Positions 1-6,405 of a stretch of DNA of 14,221 nucleotides are shown here, in pieces (within the stretch, counting starts at the first letter, position 1; the number at the start of each line of letters is the position of its first letter). This DNA is from Alphaproteobacteria bacterium. Lineage in GTDB: Bacteria > Pseudomonadota > Alphaproteobacteria > Micavibrionales > CSBR16-224. Made by a program: the position numbers and the translations under genes. The stretch covers positions 1 to 14,221 of the forward strand of contig SBHI01000192.1 of NCBI GenBank assembly GCA_006226225.1, given 5' to 3'. The notes under the pieces are model-generated. The model was given only the letters and a program-made list of their open reading frames with translations. It was not told the origin of the DNA and ran no database searches.

Positions 1-122
1 GTGATGATATCAACAACAGCCTGCCCCGCATGTTCCATCAGCACGGCACCCGCCGTGCCTGCGGCGATGGTTTTGCGGTCACTGTCCTGCATTTCCGCGA
101 CTGTCAGAATACGCGCCGTCAT
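1..122 (-). CDS. nnr: NAD(P)H-hydrate epimerase (YjeF N-terminal domain), partial
   Basis: Only the first 40 codons are present; the gene runs off the left edge of the window. The protein begins MTARILTVAEMQDSDRKTIA and continues with a Gly/Ala-rich turn and a LMEHAG segment. This is the typical opening of the YjeF N-terminal domain, which epimerises damaged (R)-NAD(P)HX so that the partner dehydratase can repair it. Many bacteria fuse the epimerase to the ADP-dependent dehydratase (Nnr), but the window cannot show whether this one is fused. The ATG lies 3 bases after the stop codon of the upstream metallo-beta-lactamase gene, and a purine-rich GGAGCAGGTGG inside the end of that gene can serve as ribosome binding site. 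Co-transcription with that gene is therefore likely. The family call is from motif resemblance over a short stretch, so it is good but not certain. Confidence 0.75.
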   Translation of the reverse strand, partial: MTARILTVAEMQDSDRKTIAAGTAGAVLMEHAGQAVVDII

Positions 123-125
123 GTT

Positions 126-1481
126 TTAAAATTCCACCTGCTCCAGATGTTCGGGGATATGGACATCCCAGCCGAATTTCTCGGTGATTTTTTTCTTGAG
201 GGAGGTCGAGGCATTTTCCTCGCCATGTACGATAAAGACTTTACGCGGTGCGGCGTTAAAGCCTTCCAGCCAGCCCAGCACTTCATTGTAATCGGCATGG
301 GCGGAAACGCTGCGCATATAGCGGATTTCGGCGCGGACGGGATACATTTCGCCGTGGATTTTAATCTCTGTCTCGCCGCGGACAAGGCGGTCGCCACGGG
401 TTTCGGCGGCCTGAAATCCTGCCAGCAGGATGGTGTTGCGGTCATCTCCCAGCGTGTTCTTCAAATGGTGCAGCACGCGCCCGCCGGTGGCCATACCGCT
501 GGCGGAGATAATCACGCAAGGCATGTGATGTTCGTCAATGGCTTTGGATTCCTCGCGGCTGCGCGTATAGATCACCATATCGCACATGGCACGGCAGACG
601 GAGGGGGACAGGCGGTGTTCGCTTTTGTGTTTATGCAGAAGCTCGGTGACATTAATGGCCATCGGACTGTCCAGATAAACCGGAATATCCGGGATCTGAT
701 TGGTTTGCTTCAGCACATGCAGGTAATAGATCAGGCTTTGCGCACGCCCGACGGCAAAAGCCGGACAGACAAGCGTTCCGCCGCGTTTGATGGTTTTATT
801 GACGATATGGCGGATGGTTTTCATCGGGTCGGTTTTTTCATGGGCGCGGTCGCCATAGGTGGATTCCACCACCAGATAATCGGCTTGCTGAATATGGGCG
901 GGCGGGATGATGACGGCATCATGCGGGCGGCCCAGATCGCCGGAGAATAAAATCGAGGTATTGTCATCCATGACTTTGATAAAAGATGCGCCCAGAATAT
1001 GCCCGGCATGGTGCAGGGTAAAGCGCAGCTCGTCATCCAGCCATGTTTCGGTACCGAAATCGACAGGGTGGAATGATTTTAAGGACTCGCGGGCATCCTC
1101 CTCGGTGTAAAGCGGCAGGGCGGGGTGGTGTTTGGTATAGTGATAGCGGTTGGCGCGCTCCGCGTCCTCTTCCTGCAGAAAGCCGCTATCGGGCAGCATA
1201 ATCGCGCACAGGTCGCGCGTGGCTTCGGAGCAATAGATTTTTCCTTTAAAACCGCTTTTCACCAGCAGGGGCAGATAGCCGCTGTGGTCAATATGGGCAT
1301 GTGTCAGCAAGACCGCATCGATATCGGCGGGATTGAAGGGCGGTTTATCCCAGTTGCGCAGGCGCAGATTTTTTCTGCCTTGAAATAGCCCGCAATCAAT
1401 CAGGATTTTCTTGCCTGCCGTTTCCAACAAAAACTTCGAGCCTGTCACCGTGCCCGCCGCGCCGAGGAATTGTAACTTCAT
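126..1481 (-). CDS. beta-CASP metallo-beta-lactamase RNase-like protein (CPSF/YSH1 family)
   Basis: This 451-residue protein is a metallo-beta-lactamase fold hydrolase of the beta-CASP group, whose members cleave RNA (relatives of CPSF-73 and archaeal/bacterial KH-less CPSF proteins). The zinc-binding motif HAHIDH is at residues 61-66, the HAGHILGA motif has H161, and D182 lies in FSGDLG. Beta-CASP motif A is in VESTYGD (206-211), motif B in CPAFAVGRAQS (239-249), then ISASGMATGG (325-334), SAHAD with H395, and a terminal VHGEE with H419. All expected metal ligands appear intact. A longer in-frame start exists 14 codons upstream, but the ATG at 1481 is preferred because AAGGGAG sits at normal spacing before it and the protein then starts MKLQFLGAAGTVTGSK, as relatives do. 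It probably heads a two-gene unit with the hydrate epimerase 3 bases downstream. The substrate cannot be told from sequence. Confidence 0.9.
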   Translation of the reverse strand: MKLQFLGAAGTVTGSKFLLETAGKKILIDCGLFQGRKNLRLRNWDKPPFNPADIDAVLLTHAHIDHSGYLPLLVKSGFKGKIYCSEATRDLCAIMLPDSGFLQEEDAERANRYHYTKHHPALPLYTEEDARESLKSFHPVDFGTETWLDDELRFTLHHAGHILGASFIKVMDDNTSILFSGDLGRPHDAVIIPPAHIQQADYLVVESTYGDRAHEKTDPMKTIRHIVNKTIKRGGTLVCPAFAVGRAQSLIYYLHVLKQTNQIPDIPVYLDSPMAINVTELLHKHKSEHRLSPSVCRAMCDMVIYTRSREESKAIDEHHMPCVIISASGMATGGRVLHHLKNTLGDDRNTILLAGFQAAETRGDRLVRGETEIKIHGEMYPVRAEIRYMRSVSAHADYNEVLGWLEGFNAAPRKVFIVHGEENASTSLKKKITEKFGWDVHIPEHLEQVEF

Positions 1482-1566
1482 GGAAAAGCTCCCTTTCTTT
1501 TTCGCTTTATAGTAACCCCGCAAGGCGAAAGAGGAAAGAGAGGAAAGCCGTTTATTCTAGGCACAC

Positions 1567-1594
1567 AAAAGCCGCGATTTTAAGGCCGCGGCTT
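1567..1594 (-). terminator. Rho-independent terminator of the 65-residue protein gene
   Basis: An inverted repeat has 8-bp perfect GC-rich arms (AAGCCGCG at 1569-1576 and CGCGGCTT at 1587-1594) and a 10-base loop. Read on the minus strand it is followed by TTTTGTGTG, a short imperfect T-run. It lies 29 bases beyond the stop of the small gene at 1624 and upstream of the metallo-beta-lactamase gene, so it isolates the small gene as a monocistronic unit. The short T-run makes this a moderate terminator. Confidence 0.6.
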
Positions 1595-1623
1595 CGTACG
1601 TAATCGTTTCTTATTTTTTGGTC

Positions 1624-1821
1624 TTAACGGTAAGAACCTGCGCGGAGCGTTCCGATGGTAAAGCTGGTTCCGTGGCTGCTGCCGCGGGCCATTCTTTGTG
1701 CATCGCGCTGGATCTGGAACTTTTCGAATTCTGTCATTTCATAAGCTTTTTTGCTGACAGTTCCGAATTTCTCAGAGGTTTGTCCGTTTGTCGTCAAGTC
1801 TGTTTTCGGCTGGTTTGTCAT
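1624..1821 (-). CDS. small hydrophilic protein of unknown function, 65 residues
   Basis: I do not recognise this protein. It starts MTNQPKTDLTTNGQTSEKFG, has a central charged segment TEFEKFQIQRDAQRMARG (about residues 30-47), and ends with a Ser/Gly/Thr-rich tail. It has no cysteine, no transmembrane stretch and no signal peptide, so a soluble cytosolic protein is likely. It looks real because TAGGAG sits seven to eight bases before the ATG, a near-consensus promoter lies about 75 bases upstream, and a hairpin terminator follows the stop. It is therefore a stand-alone transcription unit between a methyltransferase gene and an RNase-like gene, all on the same strand. Codons look like those of its neighbours. 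Function cannot be inferred; a small stress-related or regulatory protein is possible but unsupported. Confidence 0.75.
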   Translation of the reverse strand: MTNQPKTDLTTNGQTSEKFGTVSKKAYEMTEFEKFQIQRDAQRMARGSSHGTSFTIGTLRAGSYR

Positions 1822-1895
1822 TATATTTACTCCTACTGGTTTTTAAGTTTGCTATGCCAGGAGATTCTGTTTGTTTTTGTTATTGCCTCCCTTGA

Positions 1896-1924
1896 TTAAT
1901 AACTTAACATAATGTTAATGTCAA
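1896..1924 (-). promoter_or_regulatory. sigma-70-type promoter of the 65-residue protein gene
   Basis: On the minus strand a perfect -35 hexamer TTGACA (1919-1924) is separated by exactly 17 bases from TATTAA (1896-1901), four of six matches to the -10 consensus. The predicted start near 1889 gives a leader of roughly 68 bases. The surrounding DNA is strongly AT-rich. No competing gene occupies this stretch. Confidence 0.7.
1904..1918. promoter_or_regulatory. perfect palindrome within promoter spacer, putative operator
   Basis: TTAACAT-A-ATGTTAA is a perfect 7-1-7 inverted repeat filling nearly all of the 17-base spacer between the -35 and -10 elements of the small-gene promoter. A protein bound here would block RNA polymerase. 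I cannot name the regulator from the sequence. In AT-rich DNA short palindromes arise by chance, so the placement is the main argument. Confidence 0.45.
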
Positions 1925-1994
1925 AGTCAACAAAAATTTATGGAAAATTAACAATTTTTTTCATTTTATTATCAATAGGATATAAGGCGGTTTT

Positions 1995-2633
1995 TTACGA
2001 TTTGGCAAAATCGAGACGGAAAATTTGCCACAGCGTTTCTTGATCGCCTGCAAAAACCTCTTTTGCGGTGATGGCTGCGGGATACAGCGCTTCCAGACGC
2101 GCCGCCAAAACATCATGCGACAGCGATTTGTTGTAGAAATCATAGTTTTCCTGCAAATAGGCATCATAGGCCTGCATCACATCGCCGTCACAGGCAAAGC
2201 AGGACAGGAAGGCGGTGCCGCCGGCTTTGCCCAATTGCTGCAGCAGGCGCAGATGCGCGTCAATATCGGCCATATGATGCAGAATGCCGAGTGATAGCAC
2301 GATATCGGCCTGCGGTAGTGTGGCGGTAAAAGCTTCATCCTCGATATCGCCATCGGTGATATTGGCTTTGGGGGCGGCCGCGCGCGCGATCTCCAGCATC
2401 GCAGGGCTAAAATCACTGCCGTATAAGGCAAGAGAGGGATGCGCGGCGGACAGATGCTTCAGCATCCAGCCCGTGCCGCATCCAAGGTCGAGAACAACGC
2501 CGTTTTCCGGACAGGCGTCCGGCCAATGCGCCGCAATCCATTCCTGATGGCTGCTAATATGCAAGGGCCAGCCAGCATCGAACTGGCTTGCGAAATCATC
2601 GTAAGCCGCTTTCACCGCGTCTTTATCAAACAT
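1995..2633 (-). CDS. class I SAM-dependent methyltransferase
   Basis: The 212-residue protein has the Rossmann-type methyltransferase signature: motif I VVLDLGCGTG at residues 46-55, an acidic post-motif-II residue D74 in YGSDFSPAMLEIA, then a GDIED segment and a LSLGILHHM stretch typical of motif IV/post-IV in this fold. Length is usual for a single-domain small-molecule or tRNA/quinone-type methyltransferase. The acceptor substrate is not evident. The ATG lies 3 bases after the stop of the beta-ureidopropionase gene with no strong ribosome binding site of its own, so it is probably translated by coupling on the same transcript. This linkage could tie it to pyrimidine breakdown, but nothing in the protein shows that. 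No terminator is visible after its stop. Confidence 0.85.
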   Translation of the reverse strand: MFDKDAVKAAYDDFASQFDAGWPLHISSHQEWIAAHWPDACPENGVVLDLGCGTGWMLKHLSAAHPSLALYGSDFSPAMLEIARAAAPKANITDGDIEDEAFTATLPQADIVLSLGILHHMADIDAHLRLLQQLGKAGGTAFLSCFACDGDVMQAYDAYLQENYDFYNKSLSHDVLAARLEALYPAAITAKEVFAGDQETLWQIFRLDFAKS

Positions 2634-2636
2634 TCT

Positions 2637-3515
2637 TTACGAGGCGATATCGGTCAAACGCGGATAGGTCTCGGGGCGGCGGTCACGGAAGAACTGCCAC
2701 TGGTTGCGCACTTCGCGCACCATATCCATATCCATATCGGCAACGATCAGCTCGTCATTGTCTTCGCTGGCCTCGACCAGAAACTCGCCGCGCGGGTTGA
2801 CGATATAGGATGATCCGTAGAATTTACCGATATTCCAAGGCGCTTCCGTGCCGGGGCGGTTGATCGCACCGACATAATAGCCGTTGGCAACGGCGGAGGC
2901 CGGTTGCTCCAGCTTCCACAGATACTGGCTAAGACCTGCAACGGTGGCCGAGGGGTTGACGACATATTCCGCACCGTTCAGTGCCAATGCGCGCCAGCCT
3001 TCGGGGAAGTGGCGGTCGTAACAGATATAAACGCCAAGCTTCAGATAGGCGGTATCGAAAACCGGCCAGTTCGAGAAACCGGGTTTAAAGAAGAATTTTT
3101 CCCAGAAGCCCGAAACCTGCGGAATATGGGTTTTGCGGTATTTGCCCAGATATTTGCCATCGGCATCAATGACGGCGGCAGTGTTGTAGTAAATACCTGT
3201 AATGTCTTCCTCGTAAATCGGCACGACGATGACCATATTGTATTTTTTCGCATATTCCTGCATCAGCTTGGTTGTGTAGCCATCCGGAATTTTCTCGGCG
3301 GCGGCATACCATTTTTTATCCTGACTGGGGCAGAAATAGGGCTGGGTGAAAACTTCCTGAAAGCTTAAAACCTGCACGCCTTTCTTTCCGGCTTCTTCAA
3401 TCAGCGGAATATGCGCTTCCAGCATTTTGTCGCGGATCTGATCGGGCGTGTCACTTGCGGCATCCCCTTTCAGGCTCATTTGAATAAGACCGGCTTTGAC
3501 AATAGACATGGGCAT
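2637..3515 (-). CDS. beta-ureidopropionase (N-carbamoyl-beta-alanine amidohydrolase), nitrilase family
   Basis: This 292-residue enzyme performs the last step of reductive pyrimidine breakdown: N-carbamoyl-beta-alanine (or N-carbamoyl-beta-aminoisobutyrate) is hydrolysed to the beta-amino acid, CO2 and ammonia in the cytosol. It is a nitrilase-superfamily protein with the catalytic triad visible as E54 (SFQEVF), K128 (YRKTHIP) and C165 (YICYDRHFPE). The stretches GFWEKFFFKPG, LSQYLWKLEQPA and PWNIGKFYGSSY are characteristic of beta-ureidopropionases and argue against N-carbamoylputrescine amidase. Two ATGs, M1 and M3, both lie behind AGGAGAGAG: spacing is about 4 bases to the first and 10 to the second, so the start is uncertain by two codons. 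It is divergent from dihydropyrimidinase across a 135-base region containing a RutR-like operator, and the methyltransferase gene follows in the same unit. Confidence 0.9.
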   Translation of the reverse strand: MPMSIVKAGLIQMSLKGDAASDTPDQIRDKMLEAHIPLIEEAGKKGVQVLSFQEVFTQPYFCPSQDKKWYAAAEKIPDGYTTKLMQEYAKKYNMVIVVPIYEEDITGIYYNTAAVIDADGKYLGKYRKTHIPQVSGFWEKFFFKPGFSNWPVFDTAYLKLGVYICYDRHFPEGWRALALNGAEYVVNPSATVAGLSQYLWKLEQPASAVANGYYVGAINRPGTEAPWNIGKFYGSSYIVNPRGEFLVEASEDNDELIVADMDMDMVREVRNQWQFFRDRRPETYPRLTDIAS

Positions 3516-3545
3516 CTCTCTCCTACTATAAAAGGGCTAAAAACC

Positions 3546-3561
3546 TTGACCCTCGGGTCAA
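3546..3561. promoter_or_regulatory. RutR-like operator palindrome between divergent pyrimidine-catabolism genes
   Basis: TTGACCCTCGGGTCAA is a perfect inverted repeat with 7-base arms and a 2-base centre. From memory the E. coli RutR box is TTGACCAnnTGGTCAA; both outer TTGACC/GGTCAA hexamers match exactly at the same spacing, and only the inner A/T pair is C/G here. RutR is a TetR-family regulator that responds to uracil/thymine. The site lies between the beta-ureidopropionase and dihydropyrimidinase starts, where such a regulator would be expected. No rutR gene is in the window. Confidence 0.7.
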
Positions 3562-3574
3562 AAAAGCGATAAAT
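3546..3574 (+). promoter_or_regulatory. candidate promoter of dihydropyrimidinase overlapping the operator
   Basis: TTGACC (3546-3551), the left arm of the operator, can serve as a -35 element, with ATAAAT (3569-3574) or TAAATT one base later as -10 after 17-18 bases. The hexamers are imperfect. If correct, operator binding would directly cover the -35 region. Confidence 0.35.
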
Positions 3575-3604
3575 TTATGCGTATTATAAGATAGAAATTT
3601 ATGC
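3571..3604. repeat. 10-bp direct repeat in divergent promoter region
   Basis: AAATTTATGC occurs at 3571-3580 and again exactly at 3595-3604, 24 bases start to start, between the RutR-like operator and the dihydropyrimidinase start. It may be an activator site or chance in AT-rich DNA. Confidence 0.4.
3583..3588 (-). promoter_or_regulatory. candidate -10 element for beta-ureidopropionase
   Basis: A perfect TATAAT reads on the minus strand here, but the matching -35 is poor (TTGAAT is 20 bases away, 3609-3614). If used, transcription would start near 3576 and the operator at 3546-3561 would lie just downstream of the start, consistent with roadblock repression. This is only a suggestion. Confidence 0.3.
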
Positions 3605-3650
3605 AGAAATTCAAGCTTTTTATAAGTTTACCATAAAGGAGAGCCGCGCC

Positions 3651-5114
3651 ATGTCCCTGATCATCAAAGGTGGAACCATTGTAACCGCAGACCGTACCTA
3701 TCAGGCGGATGTCTATTGCGAAGACGGCGTGATCAAACAAATCGGCGAAAACCTTGATACGCCGCAGGGTGCAGAGGTTGTGGATGCAAGCGGCCAATAT
3801 GTGATGCCGGGCGGTATTGACCCGCATACGCATATGGAACTGCCCTTTATGGGCACAGTCGCCTCCGAGGATTTCTTCAGCGGTACCTCCGCCGCGGCCG
3901 CAGGCGGCACGACCATGATTATCGATTTTGTTATCCCCAGCCCGCAACAGTCGCTTCTGGAAGCGTATGACACATGGCGCGGCTGGGCGGAAAAAGCCGC
4001 CACGGATTACAGTTTCCACGTTGCCGTGACATGGTGGGATGACAGCGTCTCCAAAGATATGGGTACGCTGGTCAAGGAACGCGGCGTCAACAGCTTCAAA
4101 CATTTCATGGCCTATAAGGGCGCAATCATGGCCGATGACGAAGTGCTGGTGAACAGCTTTACCCGCGCGCGCGAACTGGGCGCGATTGCCACGGTACATG
4201 CCGAAAACGGCGAGCTTGTCTTTACCCTGCAAAAGGAACTGTTTGAAAAAGGCATCACAGGGCCGGAAGGTCATCCGCTGTCCCGCCCCGCAGAGGTCGA
4301 AGGCGAGGCGGCAAACCGTGCCATCCGTATCGCACAGGTGCTGGATGTGCCGCTTTATATCGTGCATAACTCCGCCAAGGATGCGCTACAGGAAATCATG
4401 CGCGCCCGCGGCGAAGGCCAGCGTGTTTATGGCGAGGTTCTGGCAGGGCATCTGCTGATTGATGACAGCGTGTACCGCCATCCCGATTTCGAATTTGCCG
4501 CCGCCCATGTGATGAGCCCGCCTTTCCGTCCGAAAGAACATCAAAAGGCTCTGTGGCAGGGCTTGCAGGCAGGACATCTGCAAACAACGGCGACCGATCA
4601 TTGCTGCTTCTGCGCCCCGCAAAAAGCGGCGGGCAAAGATGATTTCCGCAAAATCCCCAACGGTACCGGCGGTGTCGAAGACCGCATGGGTGTGCTGTGG
4701 CATCACGGCGTTAATTCCGGCAAGCTGACGATGAATGAATTTGTCGCCGTCACCTCGGCGAATGCGGCAAAGATTTTCAACATCTATCCGCGCAAAGGCG
4801 CCATCCTCGAAGGCGCGGATGCCGATATCATTGTCTGGGATCCCGCGAAAAAACGCACCATTTCCGCCAAAACCCATCATCAGAATGTTGATTTCAACAT
4901 CTTTGAAGGCATGGAGGTCAAAGGCGCGAATACGGTGACCATCTCGCAAGGCAAGATCGTCTATAAAGACGGCAAGCTGCTGACGGAAAAAGGCGCGGGA
5001 CGCTATATCGACCGGCCGCCTTTCGCCTCTTACTATGATGCGCTGAAAATCAAACGTGCCAGTGAAGAGCCGACCCCCGTCAACCGTAAATCCGGCAAGA
5101 CCGAAGCGGCGTAA
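3651..5114 (+). CDS. hydA: dihydropyrimidinase (D-hydantoinase family)
   Basis: The 487-residue enzyme hydrolyses 5,6-dihydrouracil or dihydrothymine to N-carbamoyl-beta-alanine or its methyl analogue, the second step of reductive pyrimidine catabolism. It is a cyclic amidohydrolase with a binuclear metal centre: H59 and H61 in GGIDPHTHMELP, the carbamylated-lysine candidate K156 in FKHFMAYKG, H183 in VHAENGE, H239 in YIVHNSAKD, and D316 in TTATDHC. The family segment KIPNGTGGVEDRM is at about 334-346. Length is normal and nothing is missing. AAGGAG precedes the ATG by about 10 bases. It is divergent from beta-ureidopropionase and probably shares the operator at 3546-3561; downstream it converges on the ankyrin gene with only 20 bases between stops. 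Hydantoin or other cyclic imides could also be substrates, but the company of PreT/PreA and beta-ureidopropionase supports dihydropyrimidines. Confidence 0.95.
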   Translation: MSLIIKGGTIVTADRTYQADVYCEDGVIKQIGENLDTPQGAEVVDASGQYVMPGGIDPHTHMELPFMGTVASEDFFSGTSAAAAGGTTMIIDFVIPSPQQSLLEAYDTWRGWAEKAATDYSFHVAVTWWDDSVSKDMGTLVKERGVNSFKHFMAYKGAIMADDEVLVNSFTRARELGAIATVHAENGELVFTLQKELFEKGITGPEGHPLSRPAEVEGEAANRAIRIAQVLDVPLYIVHNSAKDALQEIMRARGEGQRVYGEVLAGHLLIDDSVYRHPDFEFAAAHVMSPPFRPKEHQKALWQGLQAGHLQTTATDHCCFCAPQKAAGKDDFRKIPNGTGGVEDRMGVLWHHGVNSGKLTMNEFVAVTSANAAKIFNIYPRKGAILEGADADIIVWDPAKKRTISAKTHHQNVDFNIFEGMEVKGANTVTISQGKIVYKDGKLLTEKGAGRYIDRPPFASYYDALKIKRASEEPTPVNRKSGKTEAA

Positions 5115-5134
5115 TATACAAGGCTGTTATTTGA

Positions 5135-6301
5135 TTAAGGCGACGGACGGCGCAGGAATTGCCGCATTTTCTGGCGCTGCTGTTCCTGCTGGCTTTGCTT
5201 TTGCTGTAGGCGGGCAACGGCAAATTCGCGGCGCAGGCTGTTTTCTCCTGCTTCCCATTCGCTAAACAGTTTCACGGCTTTGTGTCCGTTCCCGTTGCGG
5301 TGCGCCATATCTTTGGCGGTCAGTCCTTCGTTATTGGTGATGCGCACCGTGCTGTTTTCTTTTGCCAGCGTTGCGGCATCCCAGCACAGTAGCGTTTCAA
5401 TCATCTTGGTATCGGCACTGCGTCCGGCGAAATGCAGCGGCGTGTTGCCGTCATTTTCCTGATGTGTCAGGCTGGCATTATGATCCAGCAGCATTTCGGC
5501 AATATCCGTTTGTCCGGTCACGGCAGCCCAATGCAGGGCGTTGCGGCCGTTGCTGTTGATGACTTCCGTATCCGCGCCCGCGCCCAGCAGCAGGGAGACC
5601 ATATTCAGATTACGTTTTAAAATGGCACGGACAAGGGCGGTATCGCCATGCTTGTCAGTCTCGTTCAGCAGCGCTGCCGCACGTTTTTTATCGCTCAGCA
5701 GAAAGCTCACGGCCTTTTCGCTATTGCGTTCGACGGCAACATCCAGCGCCGTCAAACCTTGATTGTTTTTTTGCAGAACATCCGCCCCGTTATTAATCAG
5801 CAGCTGCATAATGCAGGTATCGTCTTTGATGGCGGCGCGCATCAGGGCGGTCATGCCGATTTTATCAGCGGCATTGATATTCGCGCCTTGTCCGCCTGTG
5901 GCGGCGCTGTGTTCGATCAGTGCCTGCACGATATTCAACCGCCCTTTGGCAACCGCAACGGAAAGCGGCAGCATTTCATTCATATTGCCTGTTTCGGGAT
6001 CGGCGCCTGATTTCAGGAGTATGCGGATCAGGGAGTCATTGCCGCTGGAGACAGCCCACCACAGCGGGGTGGCACGGTTGCCTTTGCGGTCGCGCATATT
6101 GGGGTCGGCGCCATAGGCCAGCAGCAGGGCTGCGGTTTTGGAGTGACCGCGATAGCAGGCGGCGCAAAGCGGTGTCCAGTCTTTACTGCCGGACTCGCCA
6201 TTCGGATTGGCATCGCCGTCAAGCAGTTTCCGGACTTTTTCGACATCGCCTTTTTTCGCGGCTTCAATCAAGGCTTCCGCTGCGGTCTTGGCTGGCTGCA
6301 T
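5135..6301 (-). CDS. ankyrin-repeat protein, cytosolic
   Basis: The 388-residue protein is almost entirely ankyrin repeats, about nine to ten of them. Repeat cores are seen at about 41-73 (DWTPLCAACYRGH...), 77-105, 109-146, 149-180 (GMTALMRAAIKDD...), 182-216, 219-251, 252-284 (GRNALHWAAVTGQ...) and 285-325 (GNTPLHFAGRS...), with degenerate caps at 7-38 and 326-350. The tail from about 363 is Gln/Arg-rich (ARLQQKQSQQEQQRQK) and probably a short helix or coiled coil. There is no signal peptide or membrane segment, so it should be cytosolic unless exported by a secretion system. Ankyrin repeats bind partner proteins; no enzymatic domain is present. GAGGGG stands at normal spacing before the ATG. 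It is monocistronic or read from mdh by leakage past the terminator at 6344-6377. The role is unknown. Confidence 0.9.
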   Translation of the reverse strand: MQPAKTAAEALIEAAKKGDVEKVRKLLDGDANPNGESGSKDWTPLCAACYRGHSKTAALLLAYGADPNMRDRKGNRATPLWWAVSSGNDSLIRILLKSGADPETGNMNEMLPLSVAVAKGRLNIVQALIEHSAATGGQGANINAADKIGMTALMRAAIKDDTCIMQLLINNGADVLQKNNQGLTALDVAVERNSEKAVSFLLSDKKRAAALLNETDKHGDTALVRAILKRNLNMVSLLLGAGADTEVINSNGRNALHWAAVTGQTDIAEMLLDHNASLTHQENDGNTPLHFAGRSADTKMIETLLCWDAATLAKENSTVRITNNEGLTAKDMAHRNGNGHKAVKLFSEWEAGENSLRREFAVARLQQKQSQQEQQRQKMRQFLRRPSP

Positions 6302-6343
6302 TTTGCGCCCCTCATATTTTAATGTAGGAGCGGCATACTATCT

Positions 6344-6377
6344 TAAAAAGACACGCCCCGCAAGAGAGCGGGGCGTG
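6344..6377 (-). terminator. strong Rho-independent terminator after mdh
   Basis: Perfect 10-bp GC-rich arms, CACGCCCCGC at 6352-6361 and GCGGGGCGTG at 6368-6377, enclose a 6-base loop. On the minus strand the hairpin is followed by TCTTTTTAAG. It lies 29 bases past the mdh stop and separates mdh from the ankyrin gene downstream. Confidence 0.9.
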
Positions 6378-6405
6378 CAGCATTCATATTTTTTCAAAAC
6401 CGTTT

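Noticed and set aside
30..950. 306-residue plus-strand open frame at the left edge
   Set aside because: It runs antisense to the well-supported hydrate epimerase and metallo-beta-lactamase genes, has unnatural His/Phe-rich composition and matches no family; it is a shadow of codon bias.
1482..1523. 14-residue N-terminal extension of the metallo-beta-lactamase protein
   Set aside because: The extension covers the ribosome binding site and is not family-like; the ATG at 1481 has the good AAGGGAG.
1980..2014. Hairpin CGATTT/AAATCG at the end of the methyltransferase gene as terminator
   Set aside because: On the minus strand it is followed by A-rich rather than T-rich sequence, so it does not fit a Rho-independent terminator.
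3525..3530. Minus-strand TATAGT just before beta-ureidopropionase as a -10 element
   Set aside because: It would start transcription within a few bases of the ATG, cutting off the ribosome binding site, and no -35 is at 16-18 bases.
3558..4367. 269-residue minus-strand open frame over the divergent region and dihydropyrimidinase
   Set aside because: It is antisense to the strong dihydropyrimidinase gene, crosses the operator region and has no motifs.
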